Shown: positions 17,425 through 26,087, counted from the stretch's first letter. The stretch is DNA of 64,000 nucleotides from Bin87 sp965204395 (GCA_965204395.1 OZ241987.1:3658001-3722000); one strand, 5' to 3'. Numbers and translations: made by a program. Notes: generated by a model from the sequence alone, not told the origin.

Positions 17425-17829
17425 ATGATCGAAATACCCAGCCCGGCAATCAGGCACATCCAGTTCATTATCCTGGGTATCTGGCCGATCAATCTTCTTA
17501 CCCTGCTGGCTCGTGGCCACGGTTGGGGATGGGATAACACGCCCGACGAGATAATCGGGCTTTGGGAGTGGGGTGCATTCGTATCCTTCTCCATAGCGAT
17601 TTTGACGGAATTGGGGGTCAGGATGTTTTTCGCATTGGCAGAACGCCGCCGTCGCATCGAAGCCGCAAAAGAAGAGGGCCGCAAAGAGGGTCGCAAAGAG
17701 GGCCTGAAAGAGGCCAATGAGATGCTCATGATCCTCAGCGCTGCCGCCCGCACCAATCCTGATTCGTTGCCTTCGCTTTTGCAGCAATACCAGGAACGGA
17801 TACAAAACGGCTCCAATTCCCACGAGTAG
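17425..17829 (+). CDS. Small membrane protein with cytoplasmic coiled-coil tail, unknown
   Basis: The 134-residue protein has two hydrophobic segments (about 12-30 and 50-72). A highly charged stretch follows (AERRRRIEAAKEEGRKEG, with repeated KEG units) that should form an alpha-helix or coiled coil. Similar tails occur in uncharacterised bacterial proteins. It overlaps no neighbour and lies 7 bases before the next CoA-transferase gene, so the two are probably co-transcribed. The ATG is nearly inside the downstream arm of the hairpin at 17376-17420. Confidence 0.6.
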   Translation: MIEIPSPAIRHIQFIILGIWPINLLTLLARGHGWGWDNTPDEIIGLWEWGAFVSFSIAILTELGVRMFFALAERRRRIEAAKEEGRKEGRKEGLKEANEMLMILSAAARTNPDSLPSLLQQYQERIQNGSNSHE

Positions 17830-17836
17830 GATCCAA

Positions 17837-19048
17837 GTGGACAACATGACCAACTCATCGGCGCCCCTCTCCGGCGTCCGCGTCGCCGACTTTTCCGTCC
17901 ACGCTGCCGGGCCTTTCGCCGGCATGATCCTGGCGTCATTGGGCGCGGATGTCATAAAGATCGAGTCTGCGGCGCGGCTGGACATCACCCGCCGGCCACA
18001 TGCCATGTACGGCAAACCACCGTCGTCTTTCGAGCAGGTCAATGCCAGCAAGCGCTCCGTTACGCTGAACCTCAAGGAATCCCGCGCGCTGGAACTCGCA
18101 TACGACCTCGTGCGTATCTCCGACGTCGTCCTGGAAAACTTCCGCCCCGGCGTCATGGACCGGCTTGGTCTGGGCTATCCTCAACTGCGCGAGATCAAGC
18201 CCGACATCATCATGGTGTCCCTCTCCTCCAACGGGCAGACCGGCCCCGAGGCTCGCTACGCCGGCTACGCCCCCATGTTCGCTGCCCTCGGCGGCCTCGG
18301 GTTCCTGACCGGCTACCCCGACGGCCCGCCTGTGGAACTACGCCACGCCATGGACCACACTGGCGGCATGATGGCGGCCTTCTCCGCCGTCGCCGCTCTC
18401 TGCGCCCATCGCAACCACCAGGTCGGGCAGCGCGCCGACGTGGCCGTCCGCGACATCGCCACCGCCTTCATGGGGCACGCCCTCATGGACACCGCCATGA
18501 ATGATCGGGACGCCCAACGAATGGGCAACCGCGACGATGCAATGGCCCCCCATGGCGTGTTCCCTTGCCTCGGCGATGATCAGTGGATCACCATCGCGGT
18601 TGCAGACGATGAGGAATGGGGAGCCCTGAAAGCGGCCATGGGCAATCCCGTCTGGGCCGAATCCGACGACTACGGCGACGCGTTTCAGCGCTGGCAGAAC
18701 CAGGAATCCCTCGAGACTCGCCTGTCAGAATGGACCGTCGCGCACGAGGCTTTCGACCTCACAGCACAGCTGCAGAACGCCGGCATCGCCGCGTTCCCGT
18801 CCCTATCTGCTGACCAACTCATGGAAGACCCTCACCTGTCGGCCCGCGGTGTATTCCCGTTGATTACGGACTCCACGCGAGGCGAACAGCGCGCCGTCGC
18901 GCCACCCTGGCGCCTCTCCGCGACTCCGACCGACCCGCTCCGCTGGACCCCCGAACTCGGCCAGGACAACCACGAAGTCTTCTGCGGTTTGCTGGGCATG
19001 GCCGAATCCGAGCTCAACGCACTGCAACAGGCCCAGATTGTCTGGTAA
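17837..19048 (+). CDS. CaiB/BaiF-family (type III) CoA-transferase, copy 4
   Basis: The 403-residue protein has VRVADFSVHAAGPFAGMILASLGADVIKIE at the N-terminus, VNASKRSVTLNLKESRALELAYDLVRISDVVLENFRPGVMDRLGLGY, and ELRHAMDHTGGMMAAFSAVAAL, where Asp is the probable nucleophile. It is closest to copy 2. The start is GTG 17837 (the ATG at 17846 is an alternative). An enoyl-CoA hydratase gene follows after 26 bases, suggesting that the CoA thioester product is hydrated next. Confidence 0.9.
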   Translation: MDNMTNSSAPLSGVRVADFSVHAAGPFAGMILASLGADVIKIESAARLDITRRPHAMYGKPPSSFEQVNASKRSVTLNLKESRALELAYDLVRISDVVLENFRPGVMDRLGLGYPQLREIKPDIIMVSLSSNGQTGPEARYAGYAPMFAALGGLGFLTGYPDGPPVELRHAMDHTGGMMAAFSAVAALCAHRNHQVGQRADVAVRDIATAFMGHALMDTAMNDRDAQRMGNRDDAMAPHGVFPCLGDDQWITIAVADDEEWGALKAAMGNPVWAESDDYGDAFQRWQNQESLETRLSEWTVAHEAFDLTAQLQNAGIAAFPSLSADQLMEDPHLSARGVFPLITDSTRGEQRAVAPPWRLSATPTDPLRWTPELGQDNHEVFCGLLGMAESELNALQQAQIVW

Positions 19049-19074
19049 TTTCCCGGCTACTCAGGAGAACCACT

Positions 19075-19881
19075 TTGACCGACTATTCCTCGTACGAGCA
19101 CCTGCTCATTGAAAAATCCGACGGCATCATCACTCTGACGATGAACCGTCCCGAGACCCTCAATTCCACCAACTTCAGGCTGCATAACGAACTCAGCCGC
19201 ATATGGCTCGACATTGCAGCTGATCCTGAGGTGCGGGTTGCCGTAGTTACCGGTGCCGGAGAGGCATTCTCCGCTGGCGGGGATTTCGAGATGATCGAGC
19301 AGGCCATCGACAACCCGGCCATCGTCGCCCAGAACACCCAGGAAGCTGGCGACATCGTCTACAACATCCTGAACCTGGACAAACCTGTCATCTCTGCCAT
19401 CAACGGTGTCGCGGTCGGGGCCGGCTTGGCCGTCGCCCTTATGGCCGACATATCCATCGCCGCCGAGGATGCCCGAATCACCGATGGCCACATCCGTCTC
19501 GGCGTCGCCGCCGGGGACCACGCCGCCATCATCTGGCCTCTTCTTTGCGGAATGGCTAAGGCCAAATATTACCTGCTCACCTGCGATTTCTTGGACGGCA
19601 AGGAAGCCGAACGCATCGGGCTCGTCAGCATGTCCGTCCCCCGAGACGAACTGATGGAAACCGCCATGCGTATTGCCCGCCGTCTCGCCGACGGTCCGCA
19701 GCCGGCCATCCGATTCACCAAGCGCGCCTTGAACCAGTGGCTGCGGCAGGCCGGCCACACGTCCTTTGACTATTCCCTGCTTGCCGAGGCCCTCGGTTTC
19801 TTCGGCGACGATGTCAAGGAGGGTCTCGCGGCCCTCCGCGAACGCCGCCGTCCCGAATACCCGTCGGCAAAAGGAGCCTGA
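19075..19881 (+). CDS. Enoyl-CoA hydratase/isomerase (crotonase superfamily)
   Basis: The 268-residue protein has the crotonase fold signatures: ITLTMNRPETLNSTNF near 18, VAVVTGAGEAFSAGGDFEMIE near 58-78 (first oxyanion-hole segment), and KPVISAINGVAVGAGLAVALMADISIAAEDARI near 103-135 (second oxyanion hole). At the usual Glu144/164 positions the sequence is GVAAGDHAAIIWP, where Asp may take the place of the catalytic Glu, so hydratase, isomerase or hydrolase activity are all possible. The TTG start is supported by AGGAGA about 10 bases upstream. It follows CoA-transferase copy 4 and immediately precedes a retropepsin-like gene. Confidence 0.9.
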   Translation: MTDYSSYEHLLIEKSDGIITLTMNRPETLNSTNFRLHNELSRIWLDIAADPEVRVAVVTGAGEAFSAGGDFEMIEQAIDNPAIVAQNTQEAGDIVYNILNLDKPVISAINGVAVGAGLAVALMADISIAAEDARITDGHIRLGVAAGDHAAIIWPLLCGMAKAKYYLLTCDFLDGKEAERIGLVSMSVPRDELMETAMRIARRLADGPQPAIRFTKRALNQWLRQAGHTSFDYSLLAEALGFFGDDVKEGLAALRERRRPEYPSAKGA

Positions 19882-19882
19882 T

Positions 19883-20293
19883 ATGGGAACCTTCACCCAT
19901 CCCATAGATGTTATATCCGCAGATGGTAGCCGATCCGAGACGGTTGAGGCGACTGTCGACACTGGCTCAACTTACACCTGCCTGCCCGCATCGTTGCTCC
20001 GTCATCTGGGCGTAACTCCACGGCGGACGATTCGGTCAGAGTTGGCCGACGGTAGCATAGTTGAAGACGCGATCGGTGAAGCCCGCGTTCGCGTCGAAGG
20101 GGTCGAGACGACAACTATTGTCGTTTTTGTAGGGGACGACGCGCCCGCCTTGCTCGGCGCATACACGTTGGAAGGTGCCTTGCTCGTGGTTGACCCAGTG
20201 CGTCAACGCCTGGCACCCACCCACGCGCTGCGGTATGGCAAACGGATAGCTGATTGCCAGCTACGAGGTGCCCATGGGCCCATGAATTTGTAG
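19883..20293 (+). CDS. Retropepsin-like (clan AA) aspartic protease fold protein
   Basis: The 136-residue protein contains ATVDTGSTYTCLP near 28-40, the Asp-Thr-Gly active-site triad of retroviral-type aspartic proteases. A flap-like stretch follows, then LLGAYTLEGALLVVDP near 95, matching the second conserved hydrophobic-hydrophobic-Gly region. Such single-domain proteins work as dimers; bacterial substrates are mostly unknown. The ATG has AAGGAG 7 bases upstream and lies one base after the enoyl-CoA hydratase stop, so translation is coupled. The larger open frame from 19766 overlaps that gene and is spurious upstream. Confidence 0.8.
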   Translation: MGTFTHPIDVISADGSRSETVEATVDTGSTYTCLPASLLRHLGVTPRRTIRSELADGSIVEDAIGEARVRVEGVETTTIVVFVGDDAPALLGAYTLEGALLVVDPVRQRLAPTHALRYGKRIADCQLRGAHGPMNL

Positions 20294-20340
20294 TTACAAT
20301 GCTGCGAACCGGTTAGTTTCAACGGAGACCACACACCCAC

Positions 20341-21270
20341 ATGTACCCACCACACATCTTCGCTGATAATCCCATCGACCGCGGCGAGGTTGAACGGCGC
20401 GACGAGGACTGGATAATCCAACAGTCCCAGGCTGCTACCAGCAGGTTCCTGCCCTTCCGAAACCTGAACGTTCTTCTCACCGAGGATTCCCCACCGGAGT
20501 TGGGCTGGCTCTCCACGCAGCAGGCGCAGCCTTTGCCGGCCAGCGCTGAGTGGATTTTCTTGGGACTTCTGGATGGCGTCGCCCACTTCGCCTACGACCT
20601 CTCCAAGGACGCCGACATCGCCGAGCGGGTTCTCGACGCGACCGGCTGGCATTTCGAGGATTGCCGCACCGCTGGCGAGACCATGTCGGGCCCCAACACC
20701 GGCCTGCTGTCCCAGGCCCGCGCACAACTGGACTGGAACCTGCGCCATGGGTTCTGCTCCGTGTGCGGACACCCCACCGATAAGGGCCGCGGCGGACAGG
20801 TGCGTCAGTGTCCCGTCTGCCGCGCCCAGCATTTCCCGCGTACCGATCCTGTGGTCATCACCGTAGTCTCCGATACCGAAAATGATCGCTGCCTCCTGGG
20901 CCAGTCGCGGGGCCGTCTCCAGCGAATGCGCGCCTACTCTGCCCTCGCCGGGTTCATGGATCAGGGTGAGTGCATTGAGGAAGCCGTGGCTCGCGAGGTT
21001 ATGGAGGAGGCCGGCATCCGCGTCAAAAACGTCCGCTACCACTCGTCGCAACCCTGGCCCTTCCCTTCGTCCCTCATGATCGGCTGTATCGCTGAAGCCG
21101 ACACCACCAACATCAATATGGACAACGAGGAGATGACCGACGTCAAGTGGTTCGACCGCGACGAGGTCCTCAAAGCGTTGACCGGGGACAGCGAGGAACT
21201 GACGGTTCCCGGACCTATCGCCATTGCCCACCACCTGATAAAGGCCTGGGCAACCGGCCAAATGCCCTGA
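20341..21270 (+). CDS. nudC: NAD+ diphosphatase / NADH pyrophosphatase (Nudix)
   Basis: The 309-residue protein has an N-terminal NUDIX-like domain, a four-Cys zinc ribbon (CSVCG...CPVC) near 141-162, the Nudix box GFMDQGECIEEAVAREVMEEAG near 206-227, and the NADH-specific SQPWPFPSSLM signature. That combination identifies NudC, which hydrolyses NAD(H) to NMN(H) and AMP and can remove NAD caps from RNA. All hallmark residues are present. It stands alone on the plus strand and is followed by a hairpin terminator. Confidence 0.95.
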   Translation: MYPPHIFADNPIDRGEVERRDEDWIIQQSQAATSRFLPFRNLNVLLTEDSPPELGWLSTQQAQPLPASAEWIFLGLLDGVAHFAYDLSKDADIAERVLDATGWHFEDCRTAGETMSGPNTGLLSQARAQLDWNLRHGFCSVCGHPTDKGRGGQVRQCPVCRAQHFPRTDPVVITVVSDTENDRCLLGQSRGRLQRMRAYSALAGFMDQGECIEEAVAREVMEEAGIRVKNVRYHSSQPWPFPSSLMIGCIAEADTTNINMDNEEMTDVKWFDRDEVLKALTGDSEELTVPGPIAIAHHLIKAWATGQMP

Positions 21271-21297
21271 GCCGTTTCCAACGCAAACCATAGTTAC

Positions 21298-21325
21298 GCG
21301 CGACCCGGACGAATCAGGGTCGCGC
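21298..21325 (+). terminator. Hairpin downstream of nudC
   Basis: A perfect 9-bp stem, GCGCGACCC with GGGTCGCGC and a 10-base loop, lies 27 bases after the nudC stop. No T-run follows. Confidence 0.6.
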
Positions 21326-21357
21326 CTGGCGATGCCGCTAGCGACGCCCAAACCGGT

Positions 21358-22035
21358 GTGCCGGGTAACTTGCCACGCCACGCCCGGGCCTCACTGCTGC
21401 TGCCTCATGGTCCGATGATGACATCAGGGTGTGGCGGACGTGCTACGTTGCCGCCTATCCTGAGACTATTCAACCGCTCAGGGGGCCCTACGTCGTTGAC
21501 CACGTACGAATCGCCTACGGATAGTTCCGTTGCTACACATGGTGGCGAATCAACTTCGTATTTTCAAGAAGTTCAATACCCTCCCTATTCACTACAATAC
21601 CTCCACGAGATGCTGACGCATCTGCTCAATGTGTCAGGCTCAGATCTTGCCAGTGCTCTACCGTCCCTCAACGAACCGACTCTGTATGCGCTGGCCGCCG
21701 CAGTGGTTCTGAGCAACCCACCGATCCCTGTGGAGGTCATGGCCGGATTCATCGGCCCCCTGCGCGCTGAACTTCGCTGGCGCGGTTGTCGCGCCATGGG
21801 AACGGATCCGACCGGGCCTGTCCGTCGTGCCCGACTCATCCAGATGGTGACCACGGTATCCGCCCTCAAGATCGCGGGGGCTTCCCGATTGCAGCGGGAC
21901 ACGCTGGTGGGCGTTTGTCCGTTTTGTCAGGAACCCGAATTCCGGCTTTTCTTGCCAACCGTCAGGTGGCGATGCTTCGGTTGCCAGCGCAGCGGTGCCT
22001 TGCTCGAGTTTGCGGAATGCCTTTTGGAGACCTGA
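21358..22035 (+). CDS. Orphan protein with DnaG-type (CHC2-like) zinc finger at the C-terminus
   Basis: The 225-residue protein ends with VGVCPFCQEPEFRLFLPTVR and RCFGCQRSGALLEFAE. The CPFC...CFGC spacing and flanking hydrophobics closely resemble the primase CHC2 zinc finger (family pattern CPFH...CFGC). Upstream is a helical region (about 80-180) without recognised motifs; no TOPRIM domain is present and the length is far below that of a primase. The start is uncertain: GTG 21358, ATG 21415 or ATG 21610 are possible, and none has a good ribosome-binding site. It may be a DNA-binding or regulatory derivative of primase. Confidence 0.6.
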   Translation: MPGNLPRHARASLLLPHGPMMTSGCGGRATLPPILRLFNRSGGPTSLTTYESPTDSSVATHGGESTSYFQEVQYPPYSLQYLHEMLTHLLNVSGSDLASALPSLNEPTLYALAAAVVLSNPPIPVEVMAGFIGPLRAELRWRGCRAMGTDPTGPVRRARLIQMVTTVSALKIAGASRLQRDTLVGVCPFCQEPEFRLFLPTVRWRCFGCQRSGALLEFAECLLET

Positions 22036-22095
22036 CGGCCCGCCAAGTCGATCCTATAGTCACCACCGCCGACCTGAACCCGGCCTTGCCGGATC

Positions 22096-24198
22096 CTACG
22101 GCTGAGCCTCCGCCCAAACCGAATATGAGCCCGGTTGCATCGTAGCGGGAGCGATCGGGGCCACCGCTACAACCAAGCGACCATCAGGCGTACTGTCCAC
22201 CATTAGCGACCCCACAACCCGTTCCGATTCGGCGTCCCAGGTCAGGTTCATCCTCGACGACGAGATTTCCGGCCCGTCCACGATCACCCACACAATCCAG
22301 TCTTGCCTCACCTGGTTGTTCACTCGCACAAACCCGTCCGGAACCCAATCCGCCGTATCGCCAACGTCTGCATCCCCGCTAATCTTGATGTCTTGTACGC
22401 ACATCCCAGGACCGTTGATTGCATCGTCGGTCACGTAGTGGAACCGCACCAGCGCATCCTGCCCGGCGTAGGGACCTAACGATGCCTCGCCGTCCTGCCA
22501 TCCACCAGAATCGCCCGTGTAGCCGTATCCATAACTGTTCCCCACGGGGTTGGCATCCGTCGTTCCAGCAGCCTGCAACACATCCCAAGTGCGCCCATTG
22601 TCCACCGACACCGACACATACAGGTAGTCCCATTCTTCCTCGATGTCATGCCAGTACCGGTAGGTCACTTTGGGCTCCGACCCGTCGGATGCGGTTGCCG
22701 GGACCGTTAGGCTACGGGTCAACGTCGCCGAAATTGTGTCGCCCCGGTTGCTCCACCAGCACTCGCCATCCACCTCGGTCGGCAGCAGGGGCGCCGTTCC
22801 CAACCCTTCAAAGTGAACAATGACCTGGTCTTCCACGTCGCGGATGTGGACATAATCAACGCCGTATTGCGCCAACTCCCGGGGATATCGTTCGTTATCG
22901 GCGTCTTGGTGCACGGTAAACGAAGCTTGGATGTCCAAATCCTCGTAACCGTGCCGCCCCGAGTCCTGGTCCAAAAGGTTGGCCACCATCCAGTCCGCGA
23001 ATACTGTGTGAAAGTCGGCTGCGCTCCCGCCAGTGGTCTGAGCACCGCGCAGGGTCAGAAACTCGTCCACCGCAACGATGCCATCGCTTTCGATGGCCAA
23101 GAGGTCCTGCAACCCGCCCGTCGGGGCGTAATGCTCACGGACGTAATGCGCGAATAGAGACGCGGCTCCGTAATTCAGGCCGACGTTGCTTGAAAGGTCG
23201 TCCGGCCAGTTCACCAGCGACGCGTCCGGCCGGCGCAGGTAGTGGTAGACGCTGCCACCGCGGTAACCGGCCTCGCTGACTGCCAACTCCGCGAGTCCTT
23301 CATTCAACCAAGTTGCCTCGGACTCATCTGCAATCTGGTGAATCACGTGCTGTAACTCATGCGCCAGGATGTTCAGCAAACGTTCGTCACCATAGGCAGC
23401 GGCCCGCGTGTTGATATAGATGGCTGGCACTTCGTTGCTGTAGGGGGCCGCGCTCGACGGATATTGGTCGCTGCCCGATACATATCCGCCGACCCCTGGA
23501 ATCCGCCCGTTGATGATGTGTATCCGTTCCGGTTCCTGGCCCGACGCAAAAACTGCCTCCACCCGTGGGAATACCTGCTCCTCGGCTGCGGCTACCGTCC
23601 GGGACGTGTCGTCGCCAGACAGGTCCTCCCCTGAGTCTGACCACCAGTATGCGCTGTCTGAAATTGCCACCAGTTGAAATTCACTGCTGACCATAGTTCG
23701 CCTTGGATAATCCAGCGTCCAGAATTTACGGACGTCGCCAACCTCCCAATCCGTTGACTCCGATGTCGCTGACGGTTCGGGTTCAATCCCTTTCCATCGC
23801 ATCTGGCGGGCCAATTCCAGCAGATCTCGATCAGGCGGCACCGGAAAATCATCGGCCGTCATTGCGCTGGCCCGGGCATCGGTTGGTAATGCCGCCACTT
23901 TCGGTGGGGCTGCCTGCGGCTTGGTCGCAACGGAAGCGGCCATTTCGGTAGGGTTAATCGATTTCGTCCGTCCGGACGCTCTCGGAGTTGCTGTTGGCGA
24001 AGCCGAACTGGCGCTCGATACGGGAACGGGCGTGGCTACCGCCGATCGTTGAACCTCATCGGTAGCGTTTTCGGCATTGCAACCGAATCCCAGCAAGACC
24101 GCCGTCAACAACGCCGAAATGATCGCTGGTAGGTGCCACGTCCTGATCCGTTGTGGCCCGATCTCGCCGTTATTGGTCTGGTTTCTCCGGTTGCTCAT
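22096..24198 (-). CDS. Secreted zincin metallopeptidase (gluzincin-type), probable lipoprotein
   Basis: The 700-residue protein has an N-terminal hydrophobic segment (about 24-38) ending in GFGCNAE, a plausible but atypical lipobox. A Ser/Thr/Pro/Ala-rich linker runs to about residue 115. The catalytic signature ILAHELQHVIHQIADESEA (HExxH) is followed by WLNEGLAELA, the downstream Glu ligand pattern of gluzincins. The C-terminal half holds beta-rich modules (YRYWHDIEEEWDYLYVSVS, RFHYVTDDAIN) like those of immune-inhibitor-A/M6 peptidases. It is presumably surface-attached and degrades protein. The start overlaps the end of pth by 29 bases, implying coupling. Confidence 0.82.
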   Translation of the reverse strand: MSNRRNQTNNGEIGPQRIRTWHLPAIISALLTAVLLGFGCNAENATDEVQRSAVATPVPVSSASSASPTATPRASGRTKSINPTEMAASVATKPQAAPPKVAALPTDARASAMTADDFPVPPDRDLLELARQMRWKGIEPEPSATSESTDWEVGDVRKFWTLDYPRRTMVSSEFQLVAISDSAYWWSDSGEDLSGDDTSRTVAAAEEQVFPRVEAVFASGQEPERIHIINGRIPGVGGYVSGSDQYPSSAAPYSNEVPAIYINTRAAAYGDERLLNILAHELQHVIHQIADESEATWLNEGLAELAVSEAGYRGGSVYHYLRRPDASLVNWPDDLSSNVGLNYGAASLFAHYVREHYAPTGGLQDLLAIESDGIVAVDEFLTLRGAQTTGGSAADFHTVFADWMVANLLDQDSGRHGYEDLDIQASFTVHQDADNERYPRELAQYGVDYVHIRDVEDQVIVHFEGLGTAPLLPTEVDGECWWSNRGDTISATLTRSLTVPATASDGSEPKVTYRYWHDIEEEWDYLYVSVSVDNGRTWDVLQAAGTTDANPVGNSYGYGYTGDSGGWQDGEASLGPYAGQDALVRFHYVTDDAINGPGMCVQDIKISGDADVGDTADWVPDGFVRVNNQVRQDWIVWVIVDGPEISSSRMNLTWDAESERVVGSLMVDSTPDGRLVVAVAPIAPATMQPGSYSVWAEAQP

Positions 24199-24808
24199 GG
24201 GTTTCGGGTTTTTCAGGCGGGGGGTCTGTGTTGTAGCGGTTCATCGCGATATCGATGCCGTCGGACAGCAGGCACTCGACCGCCTCGGCTGCCCTCCGGA
24301 TGGCGTCATTAGCCGCCGGCGTTTCGTCGTCGGAAAACCGTCCCAGTACGTGGTCCACGCTTCCCGACATCCCAGGGCCGCCGATACCGATGCGCAGTCG
24401 TGGGAAATCGATCGTGCGCACCGTGCGGATGATGTCCTTGATGCCATTGTGTCCCGCGTCGGAACCGCGCGCCCGCAACCGGATCCTACCCAGTGGCAAC
24501 GCCATCTCGTCGTACACCACTATCAGGTCGGAAGGACGGCCACCGAACCTCGCCATCAAATACGCTACCGACTCGCCGGACAGATTCATAAAAGTGCGCG
24601 GCTTGGCCAGAACCACCGGTTTTCCTTCCCGATAGCCCTCGCCCAGTGCCGTCGTCCGGCGTCGGTCGCCGATTTTGATACCCCACCGTTCCGCCAGCAG
24701 ATCGACACAGCCGAACCCCACGTTGTGCCGCGTGTCTCGGTAGCGGGGACCTGGATTTCCCAGGCCTACTATCAACCGCGTGGGTGTTTGTTCCTTTTCC
24801 TGCCCCAT
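24170..24808 (-). CDS. pth: Peptidyl-tRNA hydrolase
   Basis: The 212-residue enzyme has all Pth hallmarks: LIVGLGNPGPRYRDTRHNVGF (substrate-binding Asn and catalytic His), PRTFMNLSGESV, LIVVYDEMALPLG, GHNGIKDI and FPRLRIGIG. It releases tRNA from peptidyl-tRNAs that drop off the ribosome. ATG 24808 is chosen as the start because family proteins begin a few residues before the LIVGLGNPG strand; the frame upstream to 24889 adds 27 unconserved residues. The C-terminus has a Pro/Glu-rich tail of about 20 residues that overlaps the downstream metallopeptidase start. Confidence 0.95.
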   Translation of the reverse strand: MGQEKEQTPTRLIVGLGNPGPRYRDTRHNVGFGCVDLLAERWGIKIGDRRRTTALGEGYREGKPVVLAKPRTFMNLSGESVAYLMARFGGRPSDLIVVYDEMALPLGRIRLRARGSDAGHNGIKDIIRTVRTIDFPRLRIGIGGPGMSGSVDHVLGRFSDDETPAANDAIRRAAEAVECLLSDGIDIAMNRYNTDPPPEKPETHEQPEKPDQ

Positions 24809-24987
24809 GAGCAACTCGACGTACAAGGTTGCCACGACCTCGAGCCATTGACAAGTGCGCCTCCGGTCGCGTCTGGCGAATTGAGACACCTCGACAACCG
24901 TCGATGTTGTCGCAAGTCAGTGACCGTTCAGCCTCCGGCGCGTATTTGAGCCGCGCTGTATCGCCTGCCTTTGGGATGGCGGATTCC

Positions 24988-25016
24988 TTGACGAACGGCG
25001 CCCTCGCCAGTAATAT
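24988..25016 (+). promoter_or_regulatory. Sigma-70-type promoter for the UspA gene
   Basis: TTGACG (24988-24993) and TAATAT (25011-25016) are separated by 17 bases. They lie in the divergent pth/UspA intergenic region, about 100 bases before the UspA ATG. The surrounding sequence changes from GC-rich to AT-rich here. Confidence 0.6.
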
Positions 25017-25028
25017 ATTTCCATAGAC

Positions 25029-25056
25029 TATAATGATTATCAATATATAAAATCAT
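25029..25056 (+). promoter_or_regulatory. Operator-like palindrome, Fur-box-like, just downstream of the UspA promoter
   Basis: An AT-rich element, TATAATGATTATCAATATAT, continues into AAAATCAT. It contains the inverted pair ATGATT/AATCAT and resembles Fur-family boxes (GATAATGATAATCATTATC). It begins about 12 bases after the -10, overlapping the expected transcription start, which suits a repressor site. The regulator is not in the window. Confidence 0.4.
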
Positions 25057-25115
25057 CCGCTATACCGATAACAAAAACAACCGTTGCAAATCGCGGCGGG
25101 GCAGGAGGTCACATC

Positions 25116-26087
25116 ATGGAATTGTTCAACAACATAATCGTTCCTTTGGACGGGTCGGAATCATCGGCTCATGCGCTCCCGGCCGCTCGCTTGATGGCTG
25201 GCGCGTCCGGCGCCAAGCTGACGTTGGTGCGCTGTTTCCCCGACATCCCTGACTGGCAGGCCGACGCCAGCCGCGGCCGGCGGCGGGGCTCCATGGCGCT
25301 CGCCGAGCACGATCGGATCGACGCGTACCTTTCCGGCGAGAGACTCCGTCTGCAACGCCAGGGTTTCCTTCCGCCGGTCGAAATCGAAGCCCGCGAAGGC
25401 CCGGCCCACGAGATCATTTCTGGCATCGCCAGTCGAGACCCTGACTCCCTGATAGCCATGTCGACTCATGGACAGGGAGGGCTGGCACGCCTGCTGGGCG
25501 GCAGCGTTGCATCAAGGGTAATCGGTTCGGTCGACAATCCCGCTTTTGTGGTGCGTTGCAACGGACTGGACTGCCCGGCGGTCCCTCAATCTTTCAGCAA
25601 CGTTATAGTTCCCCTTGATGGCTCTGAGTCGGGCGAATCGGCATTGCGATACGCGGGTGCGCTGGCGTCCGCTTTCAGTGCACGCATCACGCTGGTTCGT
25701 TCCATTCCCGACGCCGCGAATATCTACGTCCATGCCGGCTGGTCATGCTATTTCGGTGGGCCGTCCTTCGCATATTATGACTGCGTGCGAATGGGCGAGG
25801 ATGCCGAGGCCTTGACCAACGAATACCTGTCGCAAAAGGCCGACGATTTGTCCCACAGGTTCCCGGTAGCCGATATAGAAACCGTAGCGACCCGCCAAAA
25901 CCCGGTTCGGTCTATTTTGGACGCCGCCGACAATTTGGAAAACCCGATGGTCGTGATGGCTACTCACGGTCGGCGCGGCCTGCGGAGACTCCTCTTCGGC
26001 AGCGTCGCCGACCAGGTTATTCGCAATTCTCAGGTTCCGACTCTGCTGGTAAAACGTGGGGCCAGAGATGCGAGAGCCGAGCAATGA
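25116..26087 (+). CDS. Tandem-domain universal stress protein
   Basis: The 323-residue protein is two UspA domains in series. The first begins IIVPLDGSESSAHAL and ends with ATP-binding motif STHGQGGLARLLGGSVAS. The second begins VIVPLDGSESGESAL and ends with ATHGRRGLRRLLFGSVADQVI (G-x2-G-x9-G-S). Both domains keep the ATP-loop residues, so both should bind nucleotide. ATG 25116 has GCAGGAGG upstream. It is preceded by a good promoter and a Fur-like palindrome and followed by a hairpin terminator, so it is a monocistronic, regulated stress gene. Confidence 0.93.
   Translation: MELFNNIIVPLDGSESSAHALPAARLMAGASGAKLTLVRCFPDIPDWQADASRGRRRGSMALAEHDRIDAYLSGERLRLQRQGFLPPVEIEAREGPAHEIISGIASRDPDSLIAMSTHGQGGLARLLGGSVASRVIGSVDNPAFVVRCNGLDCPAVPQSFSNVIVPLDGSESGESALRYAGALASAFSARITLVRSIPDAANIYVHAGWSCYFGGPSFAYYDCVRMGEDAEALTNEYLSQKADDLSHRFPVADIETVATRQNPVRSILDAADNLENPMVVMATHGRRGLRRLLFGSVADQVIRNSQVPTLLVKRGARDARAEQ

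Noticed and set aside
22096..24198. Assigning the secreted peptidase to a named M6 or M4 family
   Set aside because: HExxH and the downstream Glu are clear, but I cannot confirm the family-specific residues from sequence alone.
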